20,509 bases of DNA, from the NCBI GenBank assembly GCA_900542275.1, contig UQMW01000042.1, forward strand, positions 1 through 20,509, read 5' to 3'. This DNA comes from an uncultured Collinsella sp. (GTDB taxonomy: Bacteria > Actinomycetota > Coriobacteriia > Coriobacteriales > Coriobacteriaceae). The notes beneath the pieces were generated by a model. The model was not told the origin of the DNA. It did not search any database and saw only the letters and a list, made by a program, of their open reading frames with translations. Positions 7,266 to 14,623 of this stretch are shown in pieces. Within the stretch, counting starts at the first letter, position 1. Each line of letters opens with the position of its first letter. Made by a program: the position numbers and the translations under genes.

Positions 7266-8267
7266 ATGACAGATTGCAAACGATATAGGGTGGCGGCGAT
7301 CGACCTGGGAACGGTGTCATCGCGACTGGTGCTAGCGCAGGTCGAGGGCGGGGCGATTGTGGAATCGTCCAAGCATACCGAGATTACCGATTTGGGCGAG
7401 GGCGTTGACGCGACGGGCCGCTTTTGCGAGGCGGCGGTCGAGCGCGTGCTTGCCGCATGCCGCATGTTTATGGACGAGGCGCGTGCCTTTGGGGCTGTGT
7501 GCATCTGCACCACGTGCACGAGTGCTGCGCGCGATGCGTCCAATGCTGCCCTGCTGCTGGACGGCCTGCGCGAGCTGGGGCTCGAACCGCAGGTGATTCC
7601 GGGCGAGGTCGAGGCGCGCCTGACGTTTTTTGGTGTGGCGCACGACTTTGCGGGCGAGCGCATCATCGTCGCGGATTCGGGCGGCGGGTCGACGGAGCTT
7701 GCGACGGGTGTATACGCTCCGGAGCGCGGGGTCTTTGCGCTGGAGGGCACGCGTTCGCTGGACATTGGCTGCCGTCGTGTAACAGAGCGGTTTTTCTCGG
7801 CGCTGCCGCCTTTGGCAGGTGAGCTTGCGGCTGCTGCCGACTGGGCAAACGAGCAGTTTACGGCGTACTTTGAGAGCCTGCCCAACAACTTTGAGCGCGC
7901 CGAGCGCTTGGTCGCGGTGGGTGGCACCGTCACCACGCTCGTTGCACTCGTTCACGAGCTGGAGCCGTACGATTCGAGCTTTGTGCACCTGCGCGAGCTT
8001 TCGATGGAGCAGGTCTCGATCGCTATCGAGTGCATGTCTGCGCTGGACGTTGCGGGCATCGCCACGCTGCCAGGCGTGCAGCCCAAGCGTGCGGGCGTGA
8101 TCTTGGCCGGCGCCGTGGTGATTCGCGAGCTCATGCGCGCCGGCGGCTACGACACGCTCACAGTAAGCGAGAACAGCCTACTCGCCGGTATGGCAGCAAC
8201 CATCAACGAGACTCTCGACGGCGCGACCCCCACCATCGCCTGGACCCCCACTCTCAGCACACTCTAA
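7266..8267 (+). CDS. Ppx/GppA-family phosphatase (exopolyphosphatase / pppGpp phosphatase)
   Basis: A 333-residue ASKHA-fold enzyme of the short Ppx/GppA class, without the C-terminal HD-like domain. Visible motifs: phosphate-1 loop AAIDLGTVSSRLVLA (10-24), TTCTSAARDASN (about 83-94), the GEVEARLTFFGVA loop, phosphate-2 VADSGGGSTEL (about 133-143) and adenosine-type VAVGGTVTTLVAL. Members split phosphate from polyphosphate or convert pppGpp to ppGpp; the sequence alone does not say which. The ATG at 7266 has GGAGGGGAG just upstream. The N-terminus fits the family precisely there, so the longer in-frame opening from 7029, inside the upstream gene, is not used. Probably co-transcribed with the FtsB-like gene. 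Confidence 0.9.
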   Translation: MTDCKRYRVAAIDLGTVSSRLVLAQVEGGAIVESSKHTEITDLGEGVDATGRFCEAAVERVLAACRMFMDEARAFGAVCICTTCTSAARDASNAALLLDGLRELGLEPQVIPGEVEARLTFFGVAHDFAGERIIVADSGGGSTELATGVYAPERGVFALEGTRSLDIGCRRVTERFFSALPPLAGELAAAADWANEQFTAYFESLPNNFERAERLVAVGGTVTTLVALVHELEPYDSSFVHLRELSMEQVSIAIECMSALDVAGIATLPGVQPKRAGVILAGAVVIRELMRAGGYDTLTVSENSLLAGMAATINETLDGATPTIAWTPTLSTL

Positions 8268-8277
8268 AAGTAGTCTT

Positions 8278-8442
8278 TTTGGGACGGGGCTTTTTTAGCT
8301 ACATGGTCCGCCCGAGCCTTTCCGTGAATGAGTTTTCTGGGACGGGGATTAAAAAATCATTGTGTACCTAATGATTTTTAATCCCCGTCCCAGAAAACTC
8401 ATTGGGTGGGCGGAAAAGTAGTCAAAAAAGCCCCGTCCCAAA
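8278..8442. repeat. Large nested palindrome (BIME/REP-like element)
   Basis: Two nested inverted repeats share one centre. The outer arms are perfect over 19 bases (8278-8296 and 8424-8442, core GGGACGGGGCTTTTTT). The inner arms are 35 and 34 bases (8327-8361 and 8370-8403) and differ by a single extra A, around an eight-base loop. The stretches between outer and inner arms are also partly complementary (TCCGCCC against GGGCGGA). Both arm types contain TGGGACGGGG followed by CTT or ATT, so that core occurs four times, twice in each orientation. The element fills the gap between the Ppx gene and the tRNA terminator and encodes nothing. Confidence 0.85.
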
Positions 8443-8467
8443 TTAGCTGCCCTGCAGTTGACGGCAT

Positions 8468-8509
8468 CTAAAAGAAACGGGCCCGCATCCCTTGGGGACA
8501 CGGGCCCGT
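8468..8509 (-). terminator. Rho-independent terminator of tRNA-Leu
   Basis: On the minus strand, ACGGGCCCG (8509-8501) and CGGGCCCGT (8485-8477) form a nine-base stem, followed by TTTCTTTTAGA. The stem starts about 10 bases past the tRNA 3' end, the right place for a terminator of the tRNA transcript. Confidence 0.82.
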
Positions 8510-8518
8510 AAAAGCCAA

Positions 8519-8603
8519 TGGTAGGGGCGGTGGGACTCGAACCCACAATCCTTGCGGCGAGAGATTTTAAGTCTCCTGCGTATGCCAATTCCGCCACGCC
8601 CCC
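8519..8603 (-). tRNA. tRNA-Leu (anticodon UAA)
   Basis: On the minus strand the 5' acceptor GGGGGCG (8603-8597) pairs with CGCCCCT (8529-8523), with one G-U pair at the end. The discriminator is A, and CCA is encoded at 8521-8519. The anticodon loop CTTAAAA is closed by GGAGA/TCTCT and places TAA at positions 34-36. A long variable arm (TCGCCGCAAGGA) gives the class II shape expected of leucine, and the T-loop reads GGTTCGAGTCC. At 85 bases with CCA the length fits. It reads UUA (and UUG by wobble), codons that are rare in these GC-rich genes. Confidence 0.95.
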
Positions 8604-8634
8604 GTGAGACTAGAAGTCTAGCACAAGCCGCCCG

Positions 8635-9258
8635 TTACGCGTTGACAGCCATCGAGTGCTGGCCCGACTTTTCCAAGTACTCGGCAAACTTGGCCTCGTC
8701 GCCCTTGTTCTTGTACTGCAGGGCCAGCAGGTATTCCAGGCGGCAGCTCTTGACCTTGTCGTCACCGGCCTCCTTGAGCATGCGCTCCAGTTCGGGAATG
8801 TCGTTGTGGCGCTTGAGAATCATCGTGTCGTACATCAGCTGACACTCGTGCGCGACTGCTTCGGCCTGACCGCCCTCAAAGCCCTTGATCTCGTGCAGCA
8901 ACTCCTTGGACTTTTTGCGGTCCTCCTGGCCAACGTAGTAGTTAAAGGCCTTAATTACCAGGTCGACGCGCTGCATCTTGGGCAGGTTGAGTCCCAGCAA
9001 CAGGTCGAACATCTCGTTGGCGTGTTCGTGGTCCTCGCGCAACAGATAGGAGTTCAGGCGCAGGTAGTCGCGGTTGTAGCGCGGGTACAGCATGCTGGTG
9101 AGCTTGCCGTCGAGCAAACGATCGAACTCGTCCCACTGCTTGGCGGCCATAAGCTGCTGCAGGCGTTTAAACGTGGTGCGTTTTTTAACGCTAAAGAACA
9201 CCGACACGGCGATACAAATAATGACGACGGCGGTCCAGAGTGTGCGGGAATCGGGCAT
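8635..9258 (-). CDS. Membrane-anchored helical-repeat (TPR-like) protein, function unknown
   Basis: A 207-residue protein with one N-terminal hydrophobic helix (about residues 6-24, TLWTAVVIICIAVSVFFSV) followed by KKR, so the rest is probably cytoplasmic. The remainder is entirely helical in character, with repeating patterns such as LMAAKQWDEFDRLL, YLLREDHEHANEMFDLLL and LLALQYKNKGDEAKFAEYLEKSG that resemble degenerate TPR units and suggest a protein-binding scaffold. I do not recognise a specific family. GAGGAG sits 8 bases before the ATG. It lies 31 bases upstream of the tRNA-Leu gene on the same strand, so tRNA and protein gene may share a transcript. Confidence 0.72.
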   Translation of the reverse strand: MPDSRTLWTAVVIICIAVSVFFSVKKRTTFKRLQQLMAAKQWDEFDRLLDGKLTSMLYPRYNRDYLRLNSYLLREDHEHANEMFDLLLGLNLPKMQRVDLVIKAFNYYVGQEDRKKSKELLHEIKGFEGGQAEAVAHECQLMYDTMILKRHNDIPELERMLKEAGDDKVKSCRLEYLLALQYKNKGDEAKFAEYLEKSGQHSMAVNA

Positions 9259-9313
9259 ATTGAGCTCCTCGGTCGCTCATAAAACAGGCGGTATGACAAC
9301 ACGTACTAGATGT

Positions 9314-9319
9314 ATTATA
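9314..9319 (-). promoter_or_regulatory. Possible -10 box for the TPR-like gene
   Basis: A perfect TATAAT on the minus strand lies about 55 bases before the start at 9258 in the divergent gap with the PTS gene. No good -35 element is visible at 16-18 bases, so this is tentative. Confidence 0.35.
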
Positions 9320-9421
9320 CGCAGTGCGCAGGCAAACTGGTACAAAAGTGCATCGAGGCCGAGCACCATCGCTCGCTGCGGTACACTTACCTAAAGTAAA
9401 CCATGAAGGGAGACATTACCT

Positions 9422-9709
9422 ATGAAGAAGATCGTTTTGGCTTGCGGTGCTGGCGCTGCTACTTCCACGCTCGTTGCCCAGAAGGTCGCTACCATGCTCG
9501 ACGCCAACGGTTATGCCGGCAAGTATGAGATCGTGCAGTGCGCCATCTCCGAGGCCAAGGACGCTTGCGACGAAGGCGCCGACCTGCTGATCGCCACCAC
9601 CGTTGCCCCCGAGGGCCTCACCTGCCCGTACGTGAGCGGCGTGCCCTTCATGACCGGCATGAACCGCGTTGCTGCCGAGAAGGCCGTTCTCGACGTCATG
9701 GCTCAGTAG
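9422..9709 (+). CDS. Orphan PTS system IIB component, galactitol (GatB) type
   Basis: A 95-residue protein matching the GatB-type IIB fold: KKIVLACGAGAATSTLVAQK carries the phosphoryl-accepting cysteine C8, followed by DLLIATTVAP, and GVPFMTGM near the C-terminus. IIB proteins take phosphate from IIA and pass it to sugar bound by IIC. No IIA, IIC or polyol gene is in reach: the next gene is a VOC-fold protein, and the two thousand bases either side lack any PTS partner. It could serve a transporter elsewhere or have a regulatory role. The ribosome binding site is AAGGGAG, ten bases before the ATG. The substrate is not deducible. Confidence 0.85.
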   Translation: MKKIVLACGAGAATSTLVAQKVATMLDANGYAGKYEIVQCAISEAKDACDEGADLLIATTVAPEGLTCPYVSGVPFMTGMNRVAAEKAVLDVMAQ

Positions 9710-9720
9710 GCGCTGCCTGT

Positions 9721-10095
9721 ATGAATGAGCAGAACGCCAATCCGGTCGAGCTCTTTGGCATGCGCGTCGCCCATGTGGGCATCAACGCCGCCGACCCGGC
9801 AGACGCCTTGGAGATCGCGGAGCTGTTCTCGACGATGATGGGCTTGCCCGTTATCGAGACCCCGGTTTCGTACTTTAACGATTCGCTGATCGAGGTCATG
9901 AAGCAGAACGGTCGTGGCACCAAGGGCCACATCGGCTTTGCCGTCAACGACATCGATGCGGCCGAGAAGTGGTTTGCCGAGCGCGGGCTCGAGGTTAACG
10001 AGGAGTCGCGCGCGCTGCTGCCCGACGGTTCTACCAAGCTCGTGTACTTTAAGCGCGAGTTCGCCGGCTTCGCCGTGCATCTGTGCCGCGAGTAG
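9721..10095 (+). CDS. Small VOC-superfamily (glyoxalase-fold) protein
   Basis: A 124-residue protein with the betaalphabetabetabeta pattern of a VOC domain: MRVAHVGINAADPADALEIAELFSTMMGLP, then GHIGFAVNDIDAAEKWFAERG and FAGFAVHL at the end. To my knowledge very similar segments (AHVGIN..., GHI....NDV..A, GFAVHL) occur as a C-terminal extension on KDPG/KHG aldolases of some Firmicutes, so a role in sugar-acid metabolism is possible; this is inference. It starts 11 bases after the IIB stop without a strong ribosome binding site, so it is probably translated from the same mRNA. A conventional glyoxalase metal set is not obvious, and no enzymatic reaction is assigned. Confidence 0.72.
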   Translation: MNEQNANPVELFGMRVAHVGINAADPADALEIAELFSTMMGLPVIETPVSYFNDSLIEVMKQNGRGTKGHIGFAVNDIDAAEKWFAERGLEVNEESRALLPDGSTKLVYFKREFAGFAVHLCRE

Positions 10096-10117
10096 CGCAC
10101 AAACTGCCATAACGAAC

Positions 10118-10154
10118 AAAAAGGGATAGGGCCGCATGGCCTTATCCCTTTTTT
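10118..10154. terminator. Bidirectional terminator between VOC gene and histidine kinase
   Basis: AAAAAGGGATAGGGCC (10118-10133) pairs along all 16 positions with GGCCTTATCCCTTTTT (10138-10153), one pair being G-U, around a GCAT loop. T runs follow on both strands (TTTTTT on plus, TTTTT on minus). It serves the IIB-VOC transcript and the convergent two-component operon. Confidence 0.93.
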
Positions 10155-10169
10155 ACGCCGAGGGGCTTC

Positions 10170-11465
10170 CTACCGTGGCAGGCGAATCGTAAAGCGGCTG
10201 CCGACGCCTTCGACCGAGGTCACGCCAATAACGCCGCCATGGCTATCGACAATCCACTTGGCAATGGCAAGCCCCAGACCCGAGCCCTGCGCGCCGGCAT
10301 CGCGTGCGTTGTCGGCACGGTAGAACCGTTCAAACGCGTGAGCTGCGGATTCCTGATTCATGCCGATACCCTCGTCCTCAACACTTATGTCGATCGCGCC
10401 GGTGCCCGTATCCTGCGCTACGCCAAAGGTGATGGACGTGCCCGCGTCCGAATACTTGGCGGCGTTTTGCACGATCACGCGCAGGGCCTGCTTCACGAGC
10501 GCCACGTCGACAGAAGCATCGCAGCGCGGGTCGCTGGCGAGCGCAGTGTCGTACGCCAGCCGATACGTGTGCTCGGCATCGATCATCTGCGATTCCTCGC
10601 ACACCTCGCCGACCAGTGCGGCCATGTTGGTGTCCACGCGCCTCAGTACGGTGCGGCCGGCATCGCCGCGCGCCAAAAACAGCAGCTGCTCCACGAGCTC
10701 TTGCATGTGCTCGCTTTCGGCCTTGAGGGACGCGATGGATTCTGTCAGCACGTCCGGGTCGTCTTTGCCCCAGCGGTCGAGCATGTTCACGTAGCCCTGA
10801 ATCACCGCGATGGGCGTGCGCAGCTCGTGGCTCGCATCGTTGACAAAGCGCATCTGCTGTAGCTTGGCCTCTTGCATCTGGCGCAGCAGGCGGTTGAGCG
10901 CGACCTCGATGCTCGCCAGGTCGGCGTCGCCGGTGGTGACGCTCGGCGAGTCGACACTCGCGCGTTCGATTGCCTGCTCCAGCGTTTCCATCTTGCCGCC
11001 GGAGAGCTGCATGCGGCCGAGCTCGTCCACGCGCAGGGCCAGGTCGTTGAGCGGTGCCATGGTGCGGCGCACGCGGCGAGCGCCGCTGAGCATGTTGAGC
11101 ACGCTGATGACTTGCCCGCCCGCAACGACAAGATAGAGGGGCCACAGCGCGATGAGGTCCTGCGCGAGGGGGAAGGTCTTGGTGGTGCGCGCAAGCTCGA
11201 CGGTATAGGTGAGCGTGGCCAGGTCCAAGCCGCGCGCGGGCGCGAACGACATGCCGTGAACGGTGGCGCCGGGGATCCAGCCTGCGGTAAACGCGCCGTC
11301 GGGCAGCGTCTGGTTGTAGCCATAGACCAGGATCGCCGCCGCAACAACCAGCAGCCACAGATCGAGCCAGACGTAGCTCATCAGGCGGCGCCACATGTAG
11401 CTCCAGTTGATGGCGCGGGCAATGGAGGTGACGCGCTTGGTCTCGGCGTTATGCGCGGCAGACAT
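10170..11465 (-). CDS. Sensor histidine kinase of a two-component system
   Basis: A 431-residue membrane kinase. TM1 (about 34-50) and TM2 (about 103-126) enclose a short extracytoplasmic segment of about 50 residues. A HAMP-like linker follows, then the HisKA dimerisation helix with the phosphorylated H213 in VNDASHELRTPIAV. The ATP-binding domain shows N box QNAAKYS (about 333), G1 VEDEGIGM (362-369), F box ERFYRAD and G2 GSGLGLAIAKWI (394-405). The ATG at 11465 overlaps the end of the response regulator by 17 bases, so translation is coupled; an upstream in-frame start at 11516 would lie deeper in that gene and is less likely. The stimulus is unknown. The small sensor loop resembles cell-envelope sensors, which is only a weak hint. 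Confidence 0.93.
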   Translation of the reverse strand: MSAAHNAETKRVTSIARAINWSYMWRRLMSYVWLDLWLLVVAAAILVYGYNQTLPDGAFTAGWIPGATVHGMSFAPARGLDLATLTYTVELARTTKTFPLAQDLIALWPLYLVVAGGQVISVLNMLSGARRVRRTMAPLNDLALRVDELGRMQLSGGKMETLEQAIERASVDSPSVTTGDADLASIEVALNRLLRQMQEAKLQQMRFVNDASHELRTPIAVIQGYVNMLDRWGKDDPDVLTESIASLKAESEHMQELVEQLLFLARGDAGRTVLRRVDTNMAALVGEVCEESQMIDAEHTYRLAYDTALASDPRCDASVDVALVKQALRVIVQNAAKYSDAGTSITFGVAQDTGTGAIDISVEDEGIGMNQESAAHAFERFYRADNARDAGAQGSGLGLAIAKWIVDSHGGVIGVTSVEGVGSRFTIRLPR

Positions 11466-12225
11466 AGCCCACCCCGCGCACGGTCTGGATGATGCGGGCG
11501 CCGCCGGCGTCTTCAATCTTGGCGCGTAGGTGCGCGATGTGCACGTCGACGTTGTTGGTGTCGCCTACGTATTCGTAGCCCAGCGCCTCGTGCGCGATGC
11601 GCTCGCGCGTGAGCACGGTGCCGGCATGCGCCATAAGCAGGGCGAGGACGTCGAACTCTCGGGCCGTGAGTACGATGGTTGAACTACCAACGATGACTTC
11701 GCGGCGGTCGGGATCGAGCGCAACCGAGCCCACGGTGAGCACGGCGGGGGAGGGCACGGCAGAGGTTTTGGCCGAGTCGCTAGCCGGGGACGTCGCGGCG
11801 GTACCGGCACCCGTAGCGCCCTCCCCGGTCCCAGCGCCGCCAACGCCCGAAGCCGCCCGCACGGCCTCCGAGCGCTTCAACGCCACGCGGATCCGTGCGA
11901 ACAGCTCCTCAATGGCAAACGGCTTGGTCAGGTAATCGTCAGCACCGGCGTCGAGCCCGGCCACCTTGTCCATCACGGCATCGCGCGCAGTGACCATGAT
12001 CACCGGCACATCCTTGTGCTTGCGGACACGCCGCAGCACCTCCATACCGTTGAGCTGCGGCAGCAGTACATCGAGCAGAATCAGATCGTAGTCGCGCTCC
12101 AGCGCTAGGTCAACGGCGGTGCGGCCATCGGCGGCGTGCTCCACCTGGTAGCCCTCGTGCTCCAGCTCGAGCGTCACAAAGCGGGCGATTTTCTCCTCGT
12201 CCTCTACAATCAGGATCCGTGCCAT
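11449..12225 (-). CDS. OmpR/PhoB-family response regulator
   Basis: A 258-residue regulator partnered with the overlapping kinase. The receiver domain (1-118) has acidic E8/D9, phospho-acceptor D52 in LILLDVLLPQLNG, T79 and K101 in YLTKPF. A winged-helix DNA-binding domain (about 163-258) includes LTAREFDVLALLMAHAG, NNVDVHIAHLRAKIE and RTVRGVGYVCR-type ending (QTVRGVGYV). Between them a roughly 40-residue linker (121-162) rich in Gly, Ala, Ser and Thr (ASGVGGAGTGEGATGAG) is much longer than usual in this family. The start has GGGGG a few bases upstream. The order regulator then kinase is typical, and autoregulation is likely but no operator is seen. Confidence 0.95.
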   Translation of the reverse strand: MARILIVEDEEKIARFVTLELEHEGYQVEHAADGRTAVDLALERDYDLILLDVLLPQLNGMEVLRRVRKHKDVPVIMVTARDAVMDKVAGLDAGADDYLTKPFAIEELFARIRVALKRSEAVRAASGVGGAGTGEGATGAGTAATSPASDSAKTSAVPSPAVLTVGSVALDPDRREVIVGSSTIVLTAREFDVLALLMAHAGTVLTRERIAHEALGYEYVGDTNNVDVHIAHLRAKIEDAGGARIIQTVRGVGYVCRA

Positions 12226-12243
12226 ACGTGCCCCCGTCTGCGA

Positions 12244-12786
12244 TTACTTGTCGTCGTTGAGATTTTGCTTGATGTCGTCCGCGGCGTTAGCAGCGCTATC
12301 CATAAGGTTGTTGATGCTGCCGGGCACGTCGCCGTCGCTATCGATGCGGTAACGCATGCCAAAGAACAGACCGATCAGCATCAGCCATATCGTGGCGCCC
12401 CAGGCAAACAAGGCGACGATGGGAATCAGGATGGGGATGTTAAGGATGATCGCATCGCGGCGCGTGGCGATAAATTTGGTGTCCAGGCTCAGGCGGAAGA
12501 GCTTTTTGAGGTACTCCCACACGCTGTCCATCTTCTTGGAGAAGTCGGTCTTTTCGCTCGACTTCTCGTAGGCGGCCTGCGCGGCGACCATCTCGGCCGA
12601 GGGTTCATCTACCGGCTCGGACTCGGTGGCGGCGTGCGCCGACGTGGTCTGGGTCTTGCCTTGCGACTCGAGCCAAATAATGGCGTCCAAAACGTTGCCG
12701 TCGGCGGCATCGAGTGCTGCCTTGGCATCGGTGTAACTCACGTTGCACTTGGTGCGGATGGTTTCAACTTTTTCGAGGTCGTCCAT
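12244..12786 (-). CDS. DUF4342-like membrane protein with N-terminal UBA/TS-N-like domain
   Basis: A 180-residue protein. Residues 4-41 (KVETIRTKCNVSYTDAKAAL, then AADGNVLDAIIWLE) match the UBA-like helical bundle found in EF-Ts and in DUF4342 proteins. A polar linker (42-85) follows, an amphipathic stretch (EYLKKLFRLSLDTKFIATRR) and a hydrophobic region about 113-144 that may form one or two membrane helices. An acidic C-tail ends NLNDDK. The start at 12786 has AAAGGA six bases upstream, so the longer opening to 12897 is not used. It lies 18 bases before the response regulator on the same strand and is probably part of that operon, which suggests envelope-stress function. Its molecular role is unknown. 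Confidence 0.75.
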   Translation of the reverse strand: MDDLEKVETIRTKCNVSYTDAKAALDAADGNVLDAIIWLESQGKTQTTSAHAATESEPVDEPSAEMVAAQAAYEKSSEKTDFSKKMDSVWEYLKKLFRLSLDTKFIATRRDAIILNIPILIPIVALFAWGATIWLMLIGLFFGMRYRIDSDGDVPGSINNLMDSAANAADDIKQNLNDDK

Positions 12787-12897
12787 GACCTGTCCTTTCG
12801 TTCGATGGGCGCGACGCCGGGCGATTTGCCCGGGCGCGAGCGTTGCGTTCGGCGGCCTGCGTCGCGCGCCGCCGCCCCGCCCTCTGTCGAACTCCAT

Positions 12898-13159
12898 AGT
12901 GCAGGTTATAGATTAAGCGATTCTTGAGCCAAGATTAATGTTGGATGAGTTTTTGGGTGACGCGGAGGCGGCCTTTGAGGCAAGCGCAGGCCGAGCGGCT
13001 AGAGCCCAAGGGTAAATTTGTGTCCGCACGGCGAGATATACTTATTGTCAACGTTGAGGGCGCGTCAGGGCAAAGCTGCCTGGCGCCCGCGAAATCAGAG
13101 GGGCCGCCGTGCCGCATGGCGCAAACGAGTGGGGTCCCGACGCAAACAGGGGGTCATAC
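12898..13159. other. 262-base gap between DUF4342-like and phosphoesterase genes
   Basis: No credible coding region is seen between these divergent genes. A TATACT at 13037-13042 on the plus strand could be the -10 of the downstream phosphoesterase, but no clear -35 accompanies it. Confidence 0.4.
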
Positions 13160-13921
13160 GTGCATATCTACGCTATGAGCGACATTCACGGGTGTTTGGA
13201 CGCCTTTAAGGCATCGCTTTCCACCGTCGACCTCGATGCCGAGGATTCCAAGCTGGTTTTGCTTGGCGACTACTGCGACCGAGGCCCCGATTCACTCGGG
13301 GTCTTCGAGCTCGTCATGGACCTGCAAAAGCGCTACGGCGATCGCGTCGTGGCGCTGCGCGGCAACCACGAGGAGATGTTCCTCGAGTACATTGACGAGG
13401 TGAATGACCCCAATTTCACGCAGGCATGGATACTTGCCGACAGCAATCTGGCAACGGCCAAGAGCTTCTTAGACGCCGAGGCATTCAAGCACGTTAAGCA
13501 CCTTTTGAGGCTCAGGGAGTTCGAGGAGGCCTACGCCTTTACGGTTGAGCGCATAAAGGCCGAGCACGCGGACATCATCGCGTGGGTTCGCAAGCTCCCT
13601 TACTTTTACGAGAGCCCCTTCGGCCAGGTCTTTGTGCACGCCGGCGTTGACGAGGAAGCCGGGGAGGATTGGAAGCTTGGCACGGCTGTCGAGTCGTTAA
13701 CCATGATGCTGCCCGATTACGTGGGGCGCGAGTTCTATCTGGATGTTATCGCCGGGCATATCAACACCGAGGTTGTTTCGGGCATTGCGGGCTATCGCGG
13801 CATCTGGCATGACGGGGCCAGCCACTACTACATCGACGGGAACGTCATGAAGAACGGCGAGGTCGCCGTGTTGAGCTACGACTCGGAGACGGGGAAGTAC
13901 AGCGGCCAAGGGCTGGAGTAA
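13160..13921 (+). CDS. PPP-like metallophosphoesterase (serine/threonine phosphatase / ApaH-related fold)
   Basis: A 253-residue calcineurin-like enzyme. The metal motifs are intact: MSDIHGC (6-12), GDYCDRGPDS (about 36-45), LRGNHEEM (about 69-76), VHAGVD (about 158-163) and AGHIN (about 196-200), which is the PPP/ApaH layout with the GDxxDRG signature rather than the YfcE one. Substrates in this family include phosphoproteins and dinucleoside tetraphosphates, and the sequence does not separate them. GTG at 13160 is chosen as start because AGGGGG lies just before it and it gives MHIYAMSDIHG; ATG at 13175 or at 13109 are alternatives. It ends 21 bases from the convergent gene, with no hairpin visible between them. 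Confidence 0.85.
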   Translation: MHIYAMSDIHGCLDAFKASLSTVDLDAEDSKLVLLGDYCDRGPDSLGVFELVMDLQKRYGDRVVALRGNHEEMFLEYIDEVNDPNFTQAWILADSNLATAKSFLDAEAFKHVKHLLRLREFEEAYAFTVERIKAEHADIIAWVRKLPYFYESPFGQVFVHAGVDEEAGEDWKLGTAVESLTMMLPDYVGREFYLDVIAGHINTEVVSGIAGYRGIWHDGASHYYIDGNVMKNGEVAVLSYDSETGKYSGQGLE

Positions 13922-13942
13922 GTTGGTGGGCGATTAGTTCTC

Positions 13943-14623
13943 CTACGGCCTGCACAACGCTACCCTAAGCCATTCGTTCATCGCCGAAGAGGGCTGCCGT
14001 TGCCAATTTTTACCCTTTGATCTAAGTTGAAGTTCAATGGTGCCGGAGGCATAACGGCTGAATCGCAGTTCCAGGGCGTTCAAGTCACCTTTGTCCCAGT
14101 CTTTAATGTGCTGGTATAGGCAATGGCATTCGTGCCGCTCGTTGCTTAGGGCATGGGCGACGTCACGGAACGCAAGCAGGGAGATGAGCACATGCCACTG
14201 CTGATCTAAAACAGTCGTATTGTCCTTGAAAGGATTAAAGGCATCGATTTCTGCAACCGAATCTTTGTCGAAGTAAAAGCGGTAATGCCCTTGGCTGTCG
14301 GTGCGGTGTTTAAGCGCAAGGTAGAAAACAGCATTTTCCGGTGATGCTTTTATACCATTGTTTTTAAGCCATTCATTCCACCTGCCTTCTTTCAGGGCAG
14401 ATTTCATCTCCATAAGCCTGTCTTCATTAAGGCAATTTAGGCTGCGTACGGTTTGACCAAGCACATTGGCCTGGTCATCTACTGTCCTATTGGAATCATT
14501 TTTGTAGGGATTGTTGCACCAACCAATAAAGTCTTTGACGCCTATCGGCTCGACAGAGGGCCTGTCGACACGGTTGAAAAAGTCCTGGATTTCGTTCAAA
14601 TCGGCGAGCTTGGCTTCGTTCAT
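13943..14623 (-). CDS. Hypothetical protein, AT-richer than surroundings
   Basis: A 226-residue soluble protein that I do not recognise. It has no signal peptide or membrane helix. Aromatic and charged residues dominate (KDFIGWCNNPYKNDSN, HYRFYFDKDSVAEIDAFNPF, HECHCLYQHIKDW), which looks like a globular enzyme or binding protein rather than a repeat protein. The reading frame is supported by AAAGGA nine bases before the ATG and by a full-length frame free of stops despite lower GC. Its codon use (many A/T-ending codons) is visibly different from the neighbouring housekeeping genes and suggests recent acquisition. It is convergent with the phosphoesterase and has a 473-base non-coding region at its 5' side. 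Confidence 0.65.
   Translation of the reverse strand: MNEAKLADLNEIQDFFNRVDRPSVEPIGVKDFIGWCNNPYKNDSNRTVDDQANVLGQTVRSLNCLNEDRLMEMKSALKEGRWNEWLKNNGIKASPENAVFYLALKHRTDSQGHYRFYFDKDSVAEIDAFNPFKDNTTVLDQQWHVLISLLAFRDVAHALSNERHECHCLYQHIKDWDKGDLNALELRFSRYASGTIELQLRSKGKNWQRQPSSAMNEWLRVALCRP

Noticed and set aside
6380..7936. Long minus-strand open frame (518 codons) opposite the FtsB-like and Ppx genes
   Set aside because: It spans two genes with clear family motifs and the eno terminator, and its translation is Arg/Ser/Ala-rich low-complexity sequence.
8278..8442. Possible CRISPR array or toxin-antitoxin RNA in the nested repeats
   Set aside because: The repeats are inverted, not direct, with no regular spacers, and no cas genes are present.
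9422..10095. A complete galactitol PTS operon
   Set aside because: Only the IIB component is present; the following gene is a VOC protein and no IIA or IIC frame is found in the window.
10239..12927. Plus-strand open frames opposite the two-component operon
   Set aside because: They are shadows of the kinase, regulator and DUF4342 genes, whose catalytic motifs are unambiguous.
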